From positions 3,774,056 through 3,838,055 of the forward strand of contig OY365817.1 in NCBI GenBank assembly GCA_959347315.1: DNA of 64,000 bases. Reading direction: 5' to 3'. Under the pieces are notes generated by a model that was not told where the DNA came from, made no database searches, and saw nothing but the letters and a program-made list of their open reading frames with translations. Position numbers and translations under genes: made by a program. This document shows positions 47,997 through 60,600 of the stretch, piece after piece (the stretch's first letter is position 1; the number at the start of each line of letters is the position of its first letter). The stretch is from Bimastos eiseni (taxonomy: Eukaryota > Annelida > Clitellata > Crassiclitellata > Lumbricidae).

Positions 47997-50900
47997 CTAG
48001 TGATGTAAATGCAAATGACGAGGAAGAATCTGTAATGATTTTGAAAGATTGTTCCATTATAACAATGATTGTCATGTGCAGCATTTACTGGGTAAAACAC
48101 GAAAGCACTTACAGAATGGAGGTGAAGAAAGACGAAGAGCGTTGGGCAGCGTCGGCAGATAACATGAGATTCCAGTTCAGAGTTTCTACGTGAAATTTTG
48201 CAGTAGATTTGATTTCAAATGATCAAGTTGACTGAGAGTTCAGGATTTGACCTCCCAGATTTCACCTGGCATCAGAATCTACGCTATATCAGCCTTGATT
48301 TGGCAAACATACGACTTCAATTAACATGCTCTGCCTGAAGCGGCCATTGAGGGTGCTAAGAAATTTTCAAAGATTTACATTACATTACATTATTTTAACC
48401 ACTAGAAATGAGGCAGTAAATGTCAAGGAGATGGTGTCAAAAAACAGTTAGATAGGGACTACGTGGATTGACTTCATTGTGCAATCAAATTGTAACGTTG
48501 CAAAATAAAAAATCTTACTGTTATAGAGTTAGAGATGAGACCAACATATTCAGGTGTCTTTTACATGTGCCACAGCTGCTGCTGGTTGTCAGCCATTGTT
48601 GAATCTTCTAGATTACTGTGCACTGTTTTGCTAACTGTTCATGAAGGATAGCGCTGAGAATGCCTCTGAGTAGATTTCTGGAAGATGCGTTACATCAAGT
48701 TTCATTGATTCATACACAGATATTCACAATCTGGTCCCAACCCAGTTGGCCAGGCAAACATTGTTCTAGGCAACTCGACTATCATGAGTACACTGACCGT
48801 ACACTGTCGGTGGAAGAGGAAGCAACGAGGACTTGCCACCGGACCTCGTCTGCCGAGGCCACGAAAATGAATTCGCTAACACTGCATACCGATAGCTGGC
48901 TAACGGGGTCTCTCTGCGGCGGAAGCCTGCAAAGACAACATGATAGAGATCTCCCATCCTAACAAAATATAGTAGCATTTTCAGTGTTTGCACTAAAATC
49001 TACGTTTATTGAATTAAAGATCTACATACGCGTTTAACAATTTCAGCCGAGATTGTAATCGCCGCACGTTTCTTGCGTTTTCATTCATTAAATTTAGTGC
49101 AAATAATTCGTTCAATTTTATACTAACTGCGGGGTTAATATTTCTTTTATGAGTAGTTTTGCAAGCCCGATAACTTTCCGCGTTCGATCAACGAAACACT
49201 CAATTCAGTTTCGTTGAATGATCTGGGTTTAAATAATAATCGCTCACCATGTTCTATATTTAGACGCAAAACTTTCTTCATGCGGGATATTTGGGGACAA
49301 AATATTTTGTGAGCAAATTTTACCGTCTGAAATCGATTGGCATGGTGTAATAAAAAAATGTGGGTCAGCGCCGCTCTCCTCCTATCTATGCTTGGGATTG
49401 GCACTGCCAGAGCCTGACAAACAATGAATGAAGTTAGCACGCTGCTTCAACTCTAAAGCACCATCCATGTCGGATTATTAGAAATGTGAATTTGTTGGAA
49501 ATTTCAACTGTCCGTTCCATTTATGGGCGCTAGGCACCAGATGGGTCAATAATTATTATCCGTCTGACTGTCTGGATTTTGACCCTCAGCCTGTCGCTTT
49601 TTTTAAAAATTAAGCGCCTGTTAATAAGCTGGTTCCCGCGACTCAATTAATTTTGTCCTTGTGGGCAATGTTTAAATATAGTTGTGCGGTTACAACGAAA
49701 TTCATACGTAATGAAGGATCTTTGACCTGATCTTATGGTATTGGGTGCAATTGGAATGTTACCATCAATATCTTGCATCAGCTGATCAGCATAATGATGC
49801 TCGATTTTATTTAGGTGCTTTTTAAAATAGATTTTGTTCATAAAACTTTCCCTCATATAATTTTATCATACACGCCATTACGATACACAACCACTTAGTA
49901 CAACCATTACAATAATGAATAATTAGTTAGTCTTGAACAAGCATGTGTAAGTTAATAAGTTATAACCGTGCCTGTGACAGAACTATTTAATTCGCTGTGC
50001 CTGCCCTAGCCAGAGGCGGCGATTACGGGAGGGGGCGCGAGGGGGACAAGTCCCCCATCTTTCACAAAGAAAGGACACTTTATACGTGTGCCCCCCTCCC
50101 CACATTTACTACCCCTTTAATTGGGTGTCCCCCCACCTGTCAAACGAGATCGCCTATGCTTTAAAAAAGACTATCCGCGACAATTTTAGACCTACCTTCG
50201 AGACTGGAAGGCATCAATGCCGCATCATATATGGTGCTATGGGCCTAAGATATTTAGTCGTTGGCGCAGGAGTAGTAACAGAAGTGTACGGATTACTTCG
50301 AGATTTCTTTTTCAGTCGCGAGTGGTACGAGATGGCATGGTGGAGAGTGCACGTAAGCGATTTGAAGTGGTGAAATGAACAGCTATAGGGGAGGCATAGG
50401 GATGAGCAAACTGGAATTGTCATAAATAAGGACATGAGAAAAAAAATTTTGATTACGAATAATTAAGTCTTGGTTGACGAGTTCTTTTGAGATGCCTTCG
50501 GAATGAATTACACTCACAGACCTATAAAAAAATAACCTTTTTTATACTTGAGTTCTTGGGCACGTGGGTTAACAAATGTTAAATCAGACAAATAAAAATT
50601 TGCTAGCGTTTGAAGACTGTTGAGGTACGTGAAGGTTTCGAAACCTAACAGAATAGCAGTAATAATAATGTCGTCAGCATCTCAATGATCTCATAGCCTA
50701 AAACCAACTCATCGTAGTAACATGCAATTTAAGCCCCTTCCATTGAGTTTCCGTCTGTTCCAAGCTGGCAGAAATAGACGGCCTGACAAGCATCAACAGA
50801 CAGCCATACAATGGCATACAGGCAGTAATAGAGATAGACAAATAGGCAGCAATTGCATAGACAGATTGACCAGTTAATTGGTTGACATAATACTGAACCA

Positions 50901-51383
50901 CACCCAAGCTGAATCGTGCACAGACTGATAGCCTACAATTATTCGGTGCTTTTTTATAGATCACGCCAAGAGTGTTACAATGTAGGTTTATTTATTCTGA
51001 ATTCATCAGTAGGTCTATGACGCTGGCGGTCAGCGTGCGTGATTGTATGAATAGTAAACACACGCATAGTAGCCATGAAACGCCAGCAATTTGCAAGCCA
51101 ATTATTTCTGAACACATTTTAGTAATTCTTAGTCATAGGACAAGGATTGTATATCGTGAATACGATCCTGTTAACAAAATTCTTACCTTACCTTTGTCCA
51201 CATTTCGCCTAACAAGAATGCAGCTATTTCAACAGTAAACAATTCTGTTTGTTACTCAACTGTTGTTCCTTGCAAAAACGTTGAAACTTTTAAATACAAA
51301 ACCTTCCTTCTTACAATACAGTTTAGTTTATTACATACTTGCGAATTTGTGCGCCAACACGTGCTTCAAATATTTCGTTCAAA
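47997..51383. other. Intergenic between divergent Rel and NXT genes
   Basis: Should hold both promoters and perhaps a 5' Rel exon. No core promoter could be named and no upstream exon was confirmed. Retroposon tails are seen near 48335-48395 (ending ACATTACATTACATT) and, reversed, near 49385-49415. A CCCCC-rich stretch at 50030-50130, with GAGGCGGCGATT at one side and ATCGCCTATG at the other, may be a decayed MITE. Confidence 0.4.
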
Positions 51384-54300
51384 ATGGCTGCTCCTGTCAC
51401 CGAGGTAAGAATGTTGCTGTGACCTTTTAGTCATATTTTAAAATTCTATTTTAAATGGTGAAATGGTGAACGAAGATAACGATTTGAAATCTGAGCAATT
51501 TCCAAGATCCATCCATTACGACCTCTGACCGCGTAAGCAATTTGACCTATCCCAGACTACGAGAAAAGGGAGTGCCACGATCCGACAATGATCTCACATT
51601 ATACATATATATGTATATATTTATATTATGCGTGGAACTTATGCGGCCGAAAGTTCGGCCCAAACGCACAGAAAACGCTTACTTATAGTAGTCAGGACTC
51701 AAACTGACGCATAATATTTTGGGCGTGGCTTGTATGCGGGGGTGTGGGTAAAATGCGAACCGTTTGCGAACTTGTTTTCGATTGGCTGCCAAAAATCACG
51801 TGACCGACCGGTTCGCGCTTTGTGGTTGCCATTTATATTTTTATTCATGCGGCCAAATGTTTTCGGCACTTATCTGTAAACGATACTAGCTATGACCCTG
51901 AACCCTATCTATTAACTACACTAACCCTAACCCTAACCGACCCTCACGATGCCAACCCTGACCCTAACTGACCCTCACGATGCCTTAACCTGATCCATTC
52001 GCGCCTATGGTTCGCGTTTTCCCGGTTCGCCGTTCGCATTTTACCAACACCCTTTACGCGGACACAGATTACACGTGAATGCAAACAATTGTAATACAAT
52101 GATAACACGTGCACAGTAAAACCAATAATTTGTTATAATTATGCGTCATGAGGGTCAGCTTAAGTGTCGTGAGGGTCGTTTAGGGGGATCAACTCGAAGC
52201 CCGAAAACGTGGAAAAGGCCAAAAAGCCAGATTCCCCGAAAACAGCACTGTACTATTGAAAAACGTTTAGCTGTCTCAAAACGGTGCAATTCATTCATCA
52301 ATCCAGCTTCTGCACGAATGCTTTTCATAGATCTAGCTTCCATTTAACTTGATTTAAGCAGAATCCTTTTTATCAATCCAGCTTCGTTTTCGGGGATAAG
52401 GCGGAAATCTACAGAAATCAGTTCGGGGGGGAGGTTTCGGCGATTCACTGTGCATTCGTTTAGGGTCAGGTGAAGCATTGCGAGGTAAGCATTGCGAGAG
52501 TCGGTTAGGGTTAGGTTTAGTATAGTTATAGGCATATACGAAGATTCATTTTACTTACTCCTTTTGTCAATCATGCACTGGAAGTATTTCGTTTTCACCA
52601 ATGGCAGCGGACCAAAAGATCAAAAATATTATGCATAAGTTTGAGTCCTGGCTACGATAAGTAAGCCCAGAAAAACGACTTCTGCGGCTGAAAGTTCTTC
52701 GTATATGTCTACAAACGACACTAACCCTGACGACTCTTACGATGCCTAATCTGATCCTAACCGGCCCTCACGACGCATATTACAGATTTTAGGTGTTTTT
52801 AACAGCGCATGTGCAGAGGTCTTTACACGCTAAATTTTGTATGGGTTCTGCTGTGGAAGTAGAATTTTCGTTTATTTTTTGGCGAAGGTTTGGCCGCAGA
52901 AGATTTATCCATATATTATAAATTATCTAGACCAATTAGTTATATACCTTATATATATATATATATACATTTGTGATAAAAACAAAGCAGCTATCATTAT
53001 ACACTCTGATAATCAAACAGATTTATTAAGAAATTCAAAAAACCTGATGCACACATACTTTTATTTATTCTTTACATAGAAGTGCTGAATGAAATTGTTG
53101 GAGTGTCTTTAATTCTCTAAATTACCTGCTGTAATTTGCATGCAATGTACTGTTTTTGTCATAATTTTGCATAATTAATTTTTAAATCTGTAGTGCTGTT
53201 GTTTTTAGGACTTTAAGTTGCTTGCGGATCAAGCTTGCGATGCTGCCGAAAAGTTTGTTAAAATATACTACGAGGGTTTTGACAAAAAGAGCAATGTATG
53301 ACATTCTTATAGTAATTACTTCTTTTATTTACTTATTTTTCTTGTTTATTACACTTATTTAGTTTTTTGATTATAAATGTGTCTATATTTTATTTTCCAT
53401 AAAATCATTTCTATATTTTTCATACTTCTTTTCATATTTCTTTGTGGTGGAGAGTAAATAAATGGCCCTAAGAAGGAGCTTGCACTTATGCTGAGATTAG
53501 AACAAAGTTCTGTTACTAACCAAATTATGACACAACCTTTAACAGTGAGCAAGATTATTTCACTTACATGGTAATGGCAACAGCAAATTTATATAGCACC
53601 AGACGCACTCCTAACCGAACTCAACAAAACCTTGATGAAACAAGATGGTCTCCCAACATTTATGAAAGAGGTATTGCTTACCATTGCCCACATATTAGGT
53701 TTCTTACCGATAACATAGATAAATCCCAAATGTGTGAAGAGTTGAACAGTTGATGCTCAGATTGTTTTGTTTACTTCTTCTCTTACAGATCGTGGCAAAG
53801 CTGTACGATGAATCGGCGAATCTAGTCTGGGATGGAAACGCTGTAGTGGGAAAGGATGGCATCGTCAAATTCCACGAAAGTCTCCCTACATCTGTCCACA
53901 CGGTGGAATGCATCGATGCACAACCAGTTGGCGGTTAGTAAAACTACACACCGTAATATTATGTCCTGACACCACAAGGGGCAATTATAACACAGATTCT
54001 CACCTTAAGCAATTGGGAACAAATATCACAAACTAAACTCGAGAGCTCTTTCACTAAGTGCCTTCATGAGTCCAAACGTCTGATATTCCATCTGTAAATT
54101 TGCTTAGATAAATCACCCTTTCTCACTCTGTTGTTAATCTTTCTGCAACTCTATGACAACTGAAAAATTTGAATTTCTTTCTTTGATTTATTAACCTGGT
54201 ACTTGTGTTCTACAATGCTGCCATTGAACCTGCAATTTAGGTTTTGTATTTGACTCAAACCTATATCATACAATGAACATAGAAAATTGTCAAGTCCATG

Positions 54301-54743
54301 CAGAAATGCTCCGTACCAACTGGTGTCTTACTTCTCTGACAAGTCGGATTCTGCATTAGTTTTGATTTCTAGGTCATGTGAATGAGCTCATCAATTAACA
54401 CTAGCTGTTTGCCTAATTGCTTTGCTAATGGATTAGCTAAATTGTTAATCAGTTTGAATGTTGAAGATTATCTCAGACCTAGAGTTGAGAATAAGATTCC
54501 TTTGCATTTGGTGCATTCAAAATGAAATAAAAAAACAACTAACTCTCATCATAAAATGCATTTGCTTTCGTTGATACAGCGTTCGTAACAGGTGGCCAGA
54601 CCAGCATCCTGGTGATGACGAGTGGAATGGTAAGATACACAGAACACAAACTCAAACACTTCAACCAGACATTCCTCCTGATGGGTGGCGCACAGAACAG
54701 CAGCTGGAAGATTTCGGCAGACACTTATCGATTGCTCGATTGA
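51384..54743 (+). CDS. nxt1: NTF2-related export protein (p15/NXT)
   Basis: Four exons join in phase: 51384-51404, 53209-53295, 53789-53933 and 54580-54743 (stop TGA), giving 138 aa, close to the 140 of NXT1. Exon 1 encodes only MAAPVTE after [27 protein letters not shown], then [20 protein letters not shown] and [19 protein letters not shown], and finally [20 protein letters not shown] with DTYRLLD follow the NTF2-like fold of NXT from end to end. Known role: partner of NXF1/TAP in nuclear export of mRNA through the pore. Vertebrates have two paralogues (NXT1, NXT2); this could be the ancestor of both, so the symbol is a family label. The donor after exon 2 is a weak GTATGA. An AATAAA at 55169 fits as poly(A) signal. 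Confidence 0.93.
51677..52669. mobile_element. Fold-back element in NXT intron 1
   Basis: Left arm ACTTATAGTAGTCAGGACTC (51690-51709), continuing to GCATAATATTTT, returns inverted at 52623-52669 as AAAATATTATGC, then GAGTCCTGGCTACGATAAGT. Further out, GCGGCCGAAAGTTC near 51642-51655 pairs loosely with GCGGCTGAAAGTTC near 52684-52697; these are in the same orientation, so the outer structure is mixed. The element contains the smaller one at 51740-52052. Confidence 0.6.
51740..52052. mobile_element. 313-bp MITE nested in the fold-back
   Basis: Terminal inverted repeats are GGGTGTGGGTAAAATGCGAA (51740-51759) and, reverse-complemented, GGGTGTTGGTAAAATGCGAA (52033-52052), differing at one base. 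Flanks TGTATGCGG and TTTACGCGG agree at 7 of 9, a possible 9-bp target duplication. The interior has ACCCTAACCCTAACC and two GACCCTCACGATGCC units. Confidence 0.65.
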
Positions 54744-55168
54744 GCAAGGATCAATTGCTCCAATGAACTGCAGCGATTTTTACTACGATCTTAGTTTGTG
54801 ACTTGTCTCTACGTCACGGCGAGGATTTCTGGGACTCCGCGTATATTGGACAGCTTTGAAATAAGCGTAAACAGGACTGAAGTGGATATATTTGGGTATC
54901 GAGAATTTTGTCCCAAGGTTTTATTAATCAGTCTTTGTGACATGCATGACGGTCAACTGGGAGGTTGGGACTTTGCTAGCAGATGCAATCACTGCCTGTG
55001 AGAATACATTATATCAATGCGATATAATTTGTATGCGATTCAATTGTTCATCGTGTATCTAGATTCTTGCCTCTTTTTGACTGTCTGCCCTGGCTCCGCT
55101 TGGAAGTATTGTTTCAAAAGTGGCCTCCACTCAGCTTTGAAAACATAAAAAAATTTCATCACTCGATC

Positions 55169-55174
55169 AATAAA
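55169..55174 (+). terminator. Probable NXT poly(A) signal
   Basis: AATAAA in GATCAATAAAAGC, about 430 bases after the NXT stop codon; the first canonical signal downstream. Confidence 0.5.
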
Positions 55175-57397
55175 AGCTTGATTAACATCCCTTCATATTA
55201 CTAGCAGCATCTGAAAAGAAACGTTTTTAGAGACGAGTAAAAGAACGAGGAATTTGTCCTTGCAGTGGAGAAACCGTTGTCTTTAATTTCTTACGTTTTG
55301 AATACAAATCGCTCGGCGCATTTCACTTCAAAACTAACTTGTTATATCAACTCCTAATCTTTCTCATTGCAGTTGCAATTGGCCGTTTACACTCAAAGAG
55401 CAAAAGAAATCCAAGGCTCTCTCTGCACTCTCCTGTATGATGTTAAATCTCATTTAGAACTTGGCCATTACTTAGCAAAACAATGCATACTAAATGAAAA
55501 GGGTCACAAGTTCTTGGCCCAACCATATGCACAGAACAAACCAATGTTGACATTGGCGGTCAGAGTTGACAGCACTAGTAACATATGACCCCAATAATAA
55601 AAAGTCGCCAAATGGTAAAGATGACGCATGTCTGGCTAATTCATCTGGACCAGAAAATTCTTGGATAACACAATTTTTAAAAGTGTATCTACATACATAA
55701 CGCACATTCTCCATACATGTATTTCATGTTTACATTGAAACGAAAGTTAGCAAAGTGAAAGTATATGCGCAAACAGCCTTCACTGGAATTTCAACGCACA
55801 CAACGTCAACTGAAGAGAGACCAAATGTCAACAGATCAACATGTCTCCTGATTTTTTGGGCAAACATTTATGTGTGGGTAATAGCATATAAAGATTCAAC
55901 CTGTTATTACCTCATGCATTAAAACCCACAAACTGGCTTTACCTCATACGATAGACAACAGTTTTAAAACAACTAGCATAAGATGGTATTTGACAACAAG
56001 AGTCCAAGTTCATGCCAATCTATCAAGTACCAAGTGGTCTCTTTTCTTCTCCACTAAGGTCACATATTTATACAGCTCTAGACTCTAGAGCATCCAAGTG
56101 CACATCTTACGTACAAATACACACTCAGTTCGTGGCAACTTTAAATTCTCGAGACCACAATCCAACAGAACAGGGTTATTACTTTTATGAATGCAAATAA
56201 AAAAGACAATATGATAAAAAATACAGAACCGCGACACGTGCAATTCATTTCACAAAAGTCCATTCACCATATACATATATATACATAGTTTTAGCTGTAG
56301 GGTACCTGATAAGAATGCAATCACATTTTAATACCAGATGATGCAAAGAGCCACCCAAGTAGCAGCCAAGCTCAACAAGTGTGATTTAATTTTCTTAACC
56401 CCAAACAGCTAAGAAACATCCACCTGTATGTCTCTTACATGGTAGCTGCAACCCTCTATAGGGCAGTCATATTATGAACACCCTAGAAGAGAAATATGTA
56501 TGACAACAAACAAGGAACATCAGAAGAATGCTACAATTTCCATATAACGTAAAACATCACCAACGCACAAATTTCCAGAAGCAAGGAAAGAATAAAGACT
56601 GGGGGATGATCGACACTAGAACAATGTGGATGCTTGTACAGCCCACAAGGTGTGCATGTACTTCTAAGTATCAATATGAGTTCTCAAAGGACCAAGGGAC
56701 ACGTGTAAAACTAATGTTGAGTTGTCAAAACACAAACACTATGAAGATAGGATCCATGATATTAGCAACTTCATTTCATTGCCTCAGCATTAAGAGATAC
56801 CAATTAAAGACCAGTGACCTCGTATTCTTAACCTCGGCCCATTTGGTCCAGAGACCGGTGTTCCTCACACCCATTGACATAACAAACAACTTGAAGTGTC
56901 CCAAATTCATTGTCCAATTTTCTACGGAGTGAGAGCAACCAAACAGATATAAGTAAATCTTTTCATTCCAAGTGTGGTTAAACTAAATGCAAGACACGCA
57001 ATTAAATGACACCTGTCAGCTTCCAAAAGTGCATAGAATCAAGACTGCAGCTATTCGAAGCGCCAATTAACACATGCGGATAAAACACAGATGTATTGCT
57101 GCAATTTAAAGTCCGACTTGAAACGCAAGTAGAGTTCTGCTCAAACAATGATTCCAAAATAACTTAAAACAAACGCGAACAACAAATTCGCCTTAGACTC
57201 GGATTTCAATGCCGCAGAAAATCAAATCAACTTTCAAACTACATGTGCTCATTCGCTCGCGATGATGATTGTAAGCAGCCGTAATTCGGACAAGACAAAA
57301 ACGCAACCGTAACCCGAATCCTCACCAGTAATACTTCGCAAAACAAGAGAGATGTCGCAAAGACATTCAGCCTACACGGCGGAAAATATTTGTAGTC

Positions 57398-57403
57398 ATT
57401 TAT
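57398..57403 (-). terminator. Possible WAPL poly(A) signal
   Basis: Minus-strand AATAAA within GTAAATAAATGACTAC, about 215 bases after the WAPL stop codon. Confidence 0.45.
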
Positions 57404-57616
57404 TTACACTGTGCGGTTTCTTTTGCACAGTCGACCCCACGAATAATTTTTGCAAGCCACACCAGATTTGAAGGTGAGGCGGGGAGAGTGGGTGATGAAT
57501 TCTGCCACGTGAATTGGGACGGATGGGACATTTCTGCTGTAGAAAGAGCTGCTGCCTGCAGATGGTGGAAGGAAGGTGATAATGTTGAGGGATGATGATG
57601 TCGACCAGTCTGGTCA

Positions 57617-60600
57617 TCAGCAGGATTCAAGAACCTCGAGTACCCGAAGGATCGATTTGCTGCTGTTCGCAGCGGAGGAACTCTACAAATAAACAACAAA
57701 TCTCAACATCAAGATGGTGGTTATTGGTTTAAGAATTCCTCTAAGCAGATACAGTTGCAACAATAATAATAAAAGACAAAATAATCAGACATTTATGCAT
57801 GTACATAGAGATACATGCTACAGAAAGTGGAAGGTTACAAGTTTCCAAAGTAACAGGTCATTGTGAAATTTTTTTTAAAGAATAGGTACAAATTCCAAAA
57901 AGACAAGAAGTGTCCAACAGCAACAGGTTTCTGGAATACAAAAGTTTCACAAAGAACAAGTTTCCAAAAGCAACATGTAACTGGAATAAAAACAAGTTCT
58001 ACAACGATAAACTTTCCAAAAGCAGCAGCAAATTAAAAATAAGTTTCCAAATGTTAAGGTTCCTGAAAAAAACACACCAAAAATAACATTATTGGGATTT
58101 GTTCTGTTGAGATTCTAGTCGTAATCTAATGCCAGGACAATTGTCCTCATGCCCAATGCCTCTACTATAGTACACTGAGCATAAGAACGACATACCGAAT
58201 GTTCAGTTAATTACGTTACTAGAAATGGTACTTCCTGAAATGTACTAACAGTTAAATTCATGAATCCTAGGAATTTCCTGAGCATACGTATCATCGGATC
58301 AAAGCTACAGTCGGGAAGAGTGTCACGGACCTTCTCCGCCAAATCCTAAAACAGACAGACAGAACGTTTCAAGAGTCTAACAAAAGCCATTCTTATCCAG
58401 TGATGTTGCCATTGTGTCATTGTATGCATACAAGATATATAATTTTATATATATAAAGATCTATAGAAGATATTTACAAGTCATTTATCTATGGAAGATA
58501 TTTACAAGTCATTTATCTATGGAAGATATTTACTTACAACAGGTGGTTTCTTTTATGAAAGTTATTTATATAAGCGATTTAATTATTTATGCAAGTTATC
58601 TCTGTGCAAGTAATTAATATATGTCCATTGTCCACAATCGAGAAGATTACCCAGCTGCTCCCCCAACAGAAGACAGAATCCATTGGGTAAATAACTCACC
58701 ACGTTGTGTTGTATAACACAACCTACAACGAGGGCAACGTAAGCGGCAACGATGCTGTCTTCCATGTGGCGCCCAGCCTTATGCAGAGCTAAGCAGACAA
58801 ATAAAACAATGAAGTATGAGGAGATTACAATCACACAGATCTACACCCTTCCCTCATAAAAAAAAGACTTCTAAAGCTAACCTAATCGAATGGCTTCAAT
58901 AGCTAATCTAAAATGAATTGTAAAGCTAATCCAATCTAATCACTTATAAAGCTAATCTAGTGCAATGACTTTTACAGCTAAATAAATGACTTCTAAAGCT
59001 ACTTTAATCAAATGACTTTGATAGATAATAAAATGACTTCGAGAGCTAATCTAGTTCAATCAAAATCACATGTAATCTAATGACCTATAAAGCTCCTCTA
59101 AACCAATGGCTTCAATAGATAATCTAATTGATTGACTTCCACAGCTAATCAAATGACCTCTACAGCTAATCAAATCTTCAAATCTGGTGACCAATACAAC
59201 CTAATGACTATTGACAACCTAAAATCCGTCTAGACACCCTGCCCTACCTTTGGTAAAATTTTCGCTGTCTCCCTGTGATGAACTTCCTCCCATTAGCTGC
59301 ATATCTCCAATGCTGCTGGCATTGTCGTCACTGACTCCACTGGCAGAGTCCCTCGTCCGCGATTCCTTTGAGATGGCAATCCACTGAATCCCAGAGTCGG
59401 ACTCCTGCCAGACCCCACTCTCGTTGGCTGCCCCCTGGCTGCTGCTGCCCAGGGTACACCTAGACACGAGTTCCTGACGCTGGCGCTCCTTCTCTTCCAG
59501 TTCGGCATCATGTTCCTCCTCAATCATCTTCGCCGCCTCAAACCGTAAGCTGAACAACTGGAGGGGAAAAACCAATAGATCAGACTGCTTCATTTTATTA
59601 TCATCATCATCAATATTATTATGGCATTCAAAATTATTTCAATTTAATTTTACATATGCTTACATTTGTATTTACATAAATATTATTATTATTTCTTCTT
59701 ATTACTAAAAATATTATCATCATCATGCATATTATCATAATCAATAAAATTATTATGGATGCATTTGCCTATTTGGTCCCTCAAGCTGTTCTTTGGGAGT
59801 AAGCAGCTAGACAGACATATAGGATGTCCAGCGCATAACAGTGTCTATATGAAATTCAAAACCTTCCCTTATGTCCCACTGCTAAGTAGTGGTGGCCCCA
59901 ACCTACCTACCTACCTGGGTGTTTCCATGCACTCTGGTGTCCTCTTACCTGCAAGGGCCTCCTTGTGATCTTCCACTATGCACATACTCTCTGCTTCAGC
60001 ATAAATCCAGTAGCTTTGCCTATGTTGGGCCCCTCAAACTGCCTTCCACAGTGCAAAAAGCCCCACTGCAAAAGAAAAAGCCTGAAGAGCATAGGCAGAA
60101 ACAGAAGTACCCCGGTTAAGATCTTAGGGTACGGGTACGAATTGTAGAGGAAATATCGTGACACTACCCCTGGAAGTGTAAAAGACTAGTGGCACATACC
60201 ATTCCGAGGGCTTCAAGCGAGTTCAGCGTACCACTGATGGAAGGATATTGGTCGAACGGCGCAACCGTCGGAGTGTTGATCAACACTCGCAGGTTGTTAC
60301 GACTGTGTTCGACGAGGTTAACGAGAAGACCAAGACCCTACAACAGTAGATTAATTTATGCAAATCTATTCATAACTTATAAAATAAGAACAACAGCTCT
60401 AGGAATCAATAATGAAATGGTCATCATTAAACACACCATCCCATGTCATGCAGGAAATCACTTAAGCATTATTTCAATTACAATAGTAGTATTAATTCAT
60501 AATATAACAATGCTGAAACACCATAAACAGACATGTGCTTGTATACCTACCCAGAAGTTTTAACCTAAGACAGTCATTTTTAAGCCATTGCATATGTAAT

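Larger units (their letters stand above)
54744..57616. other. Intergenic between convergent NXT and WAPL genes
   Basis: Contains the NXT 3' UTR (AATAAA at 55169-55174) and the WAPL 3' UTR. A 134-codon plus-strand frame at 56528-56932 has no recognisable domain and no splice context, and is not called as a gene. Confidence 0.45.

Noticed and set aside
50000..50170. A MITE with GGCGGCGATT and ATCGCC ends
   Set aside because: The ends match over too few bases and no target duplication was found.
51900..51950. CCCTAACCCTAACC as an interstitial telomere
   Set aside because: Only two or three units, inside a transposable element with degenerate relatives of the same motif; not a telomeric array.
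56528..56932. A 134-codon plus-strand frame between NXT and WAPL
   Set aside because: No domain, no splice context and a biased composition; the region is likely untranslated DNA of the flanking genes.
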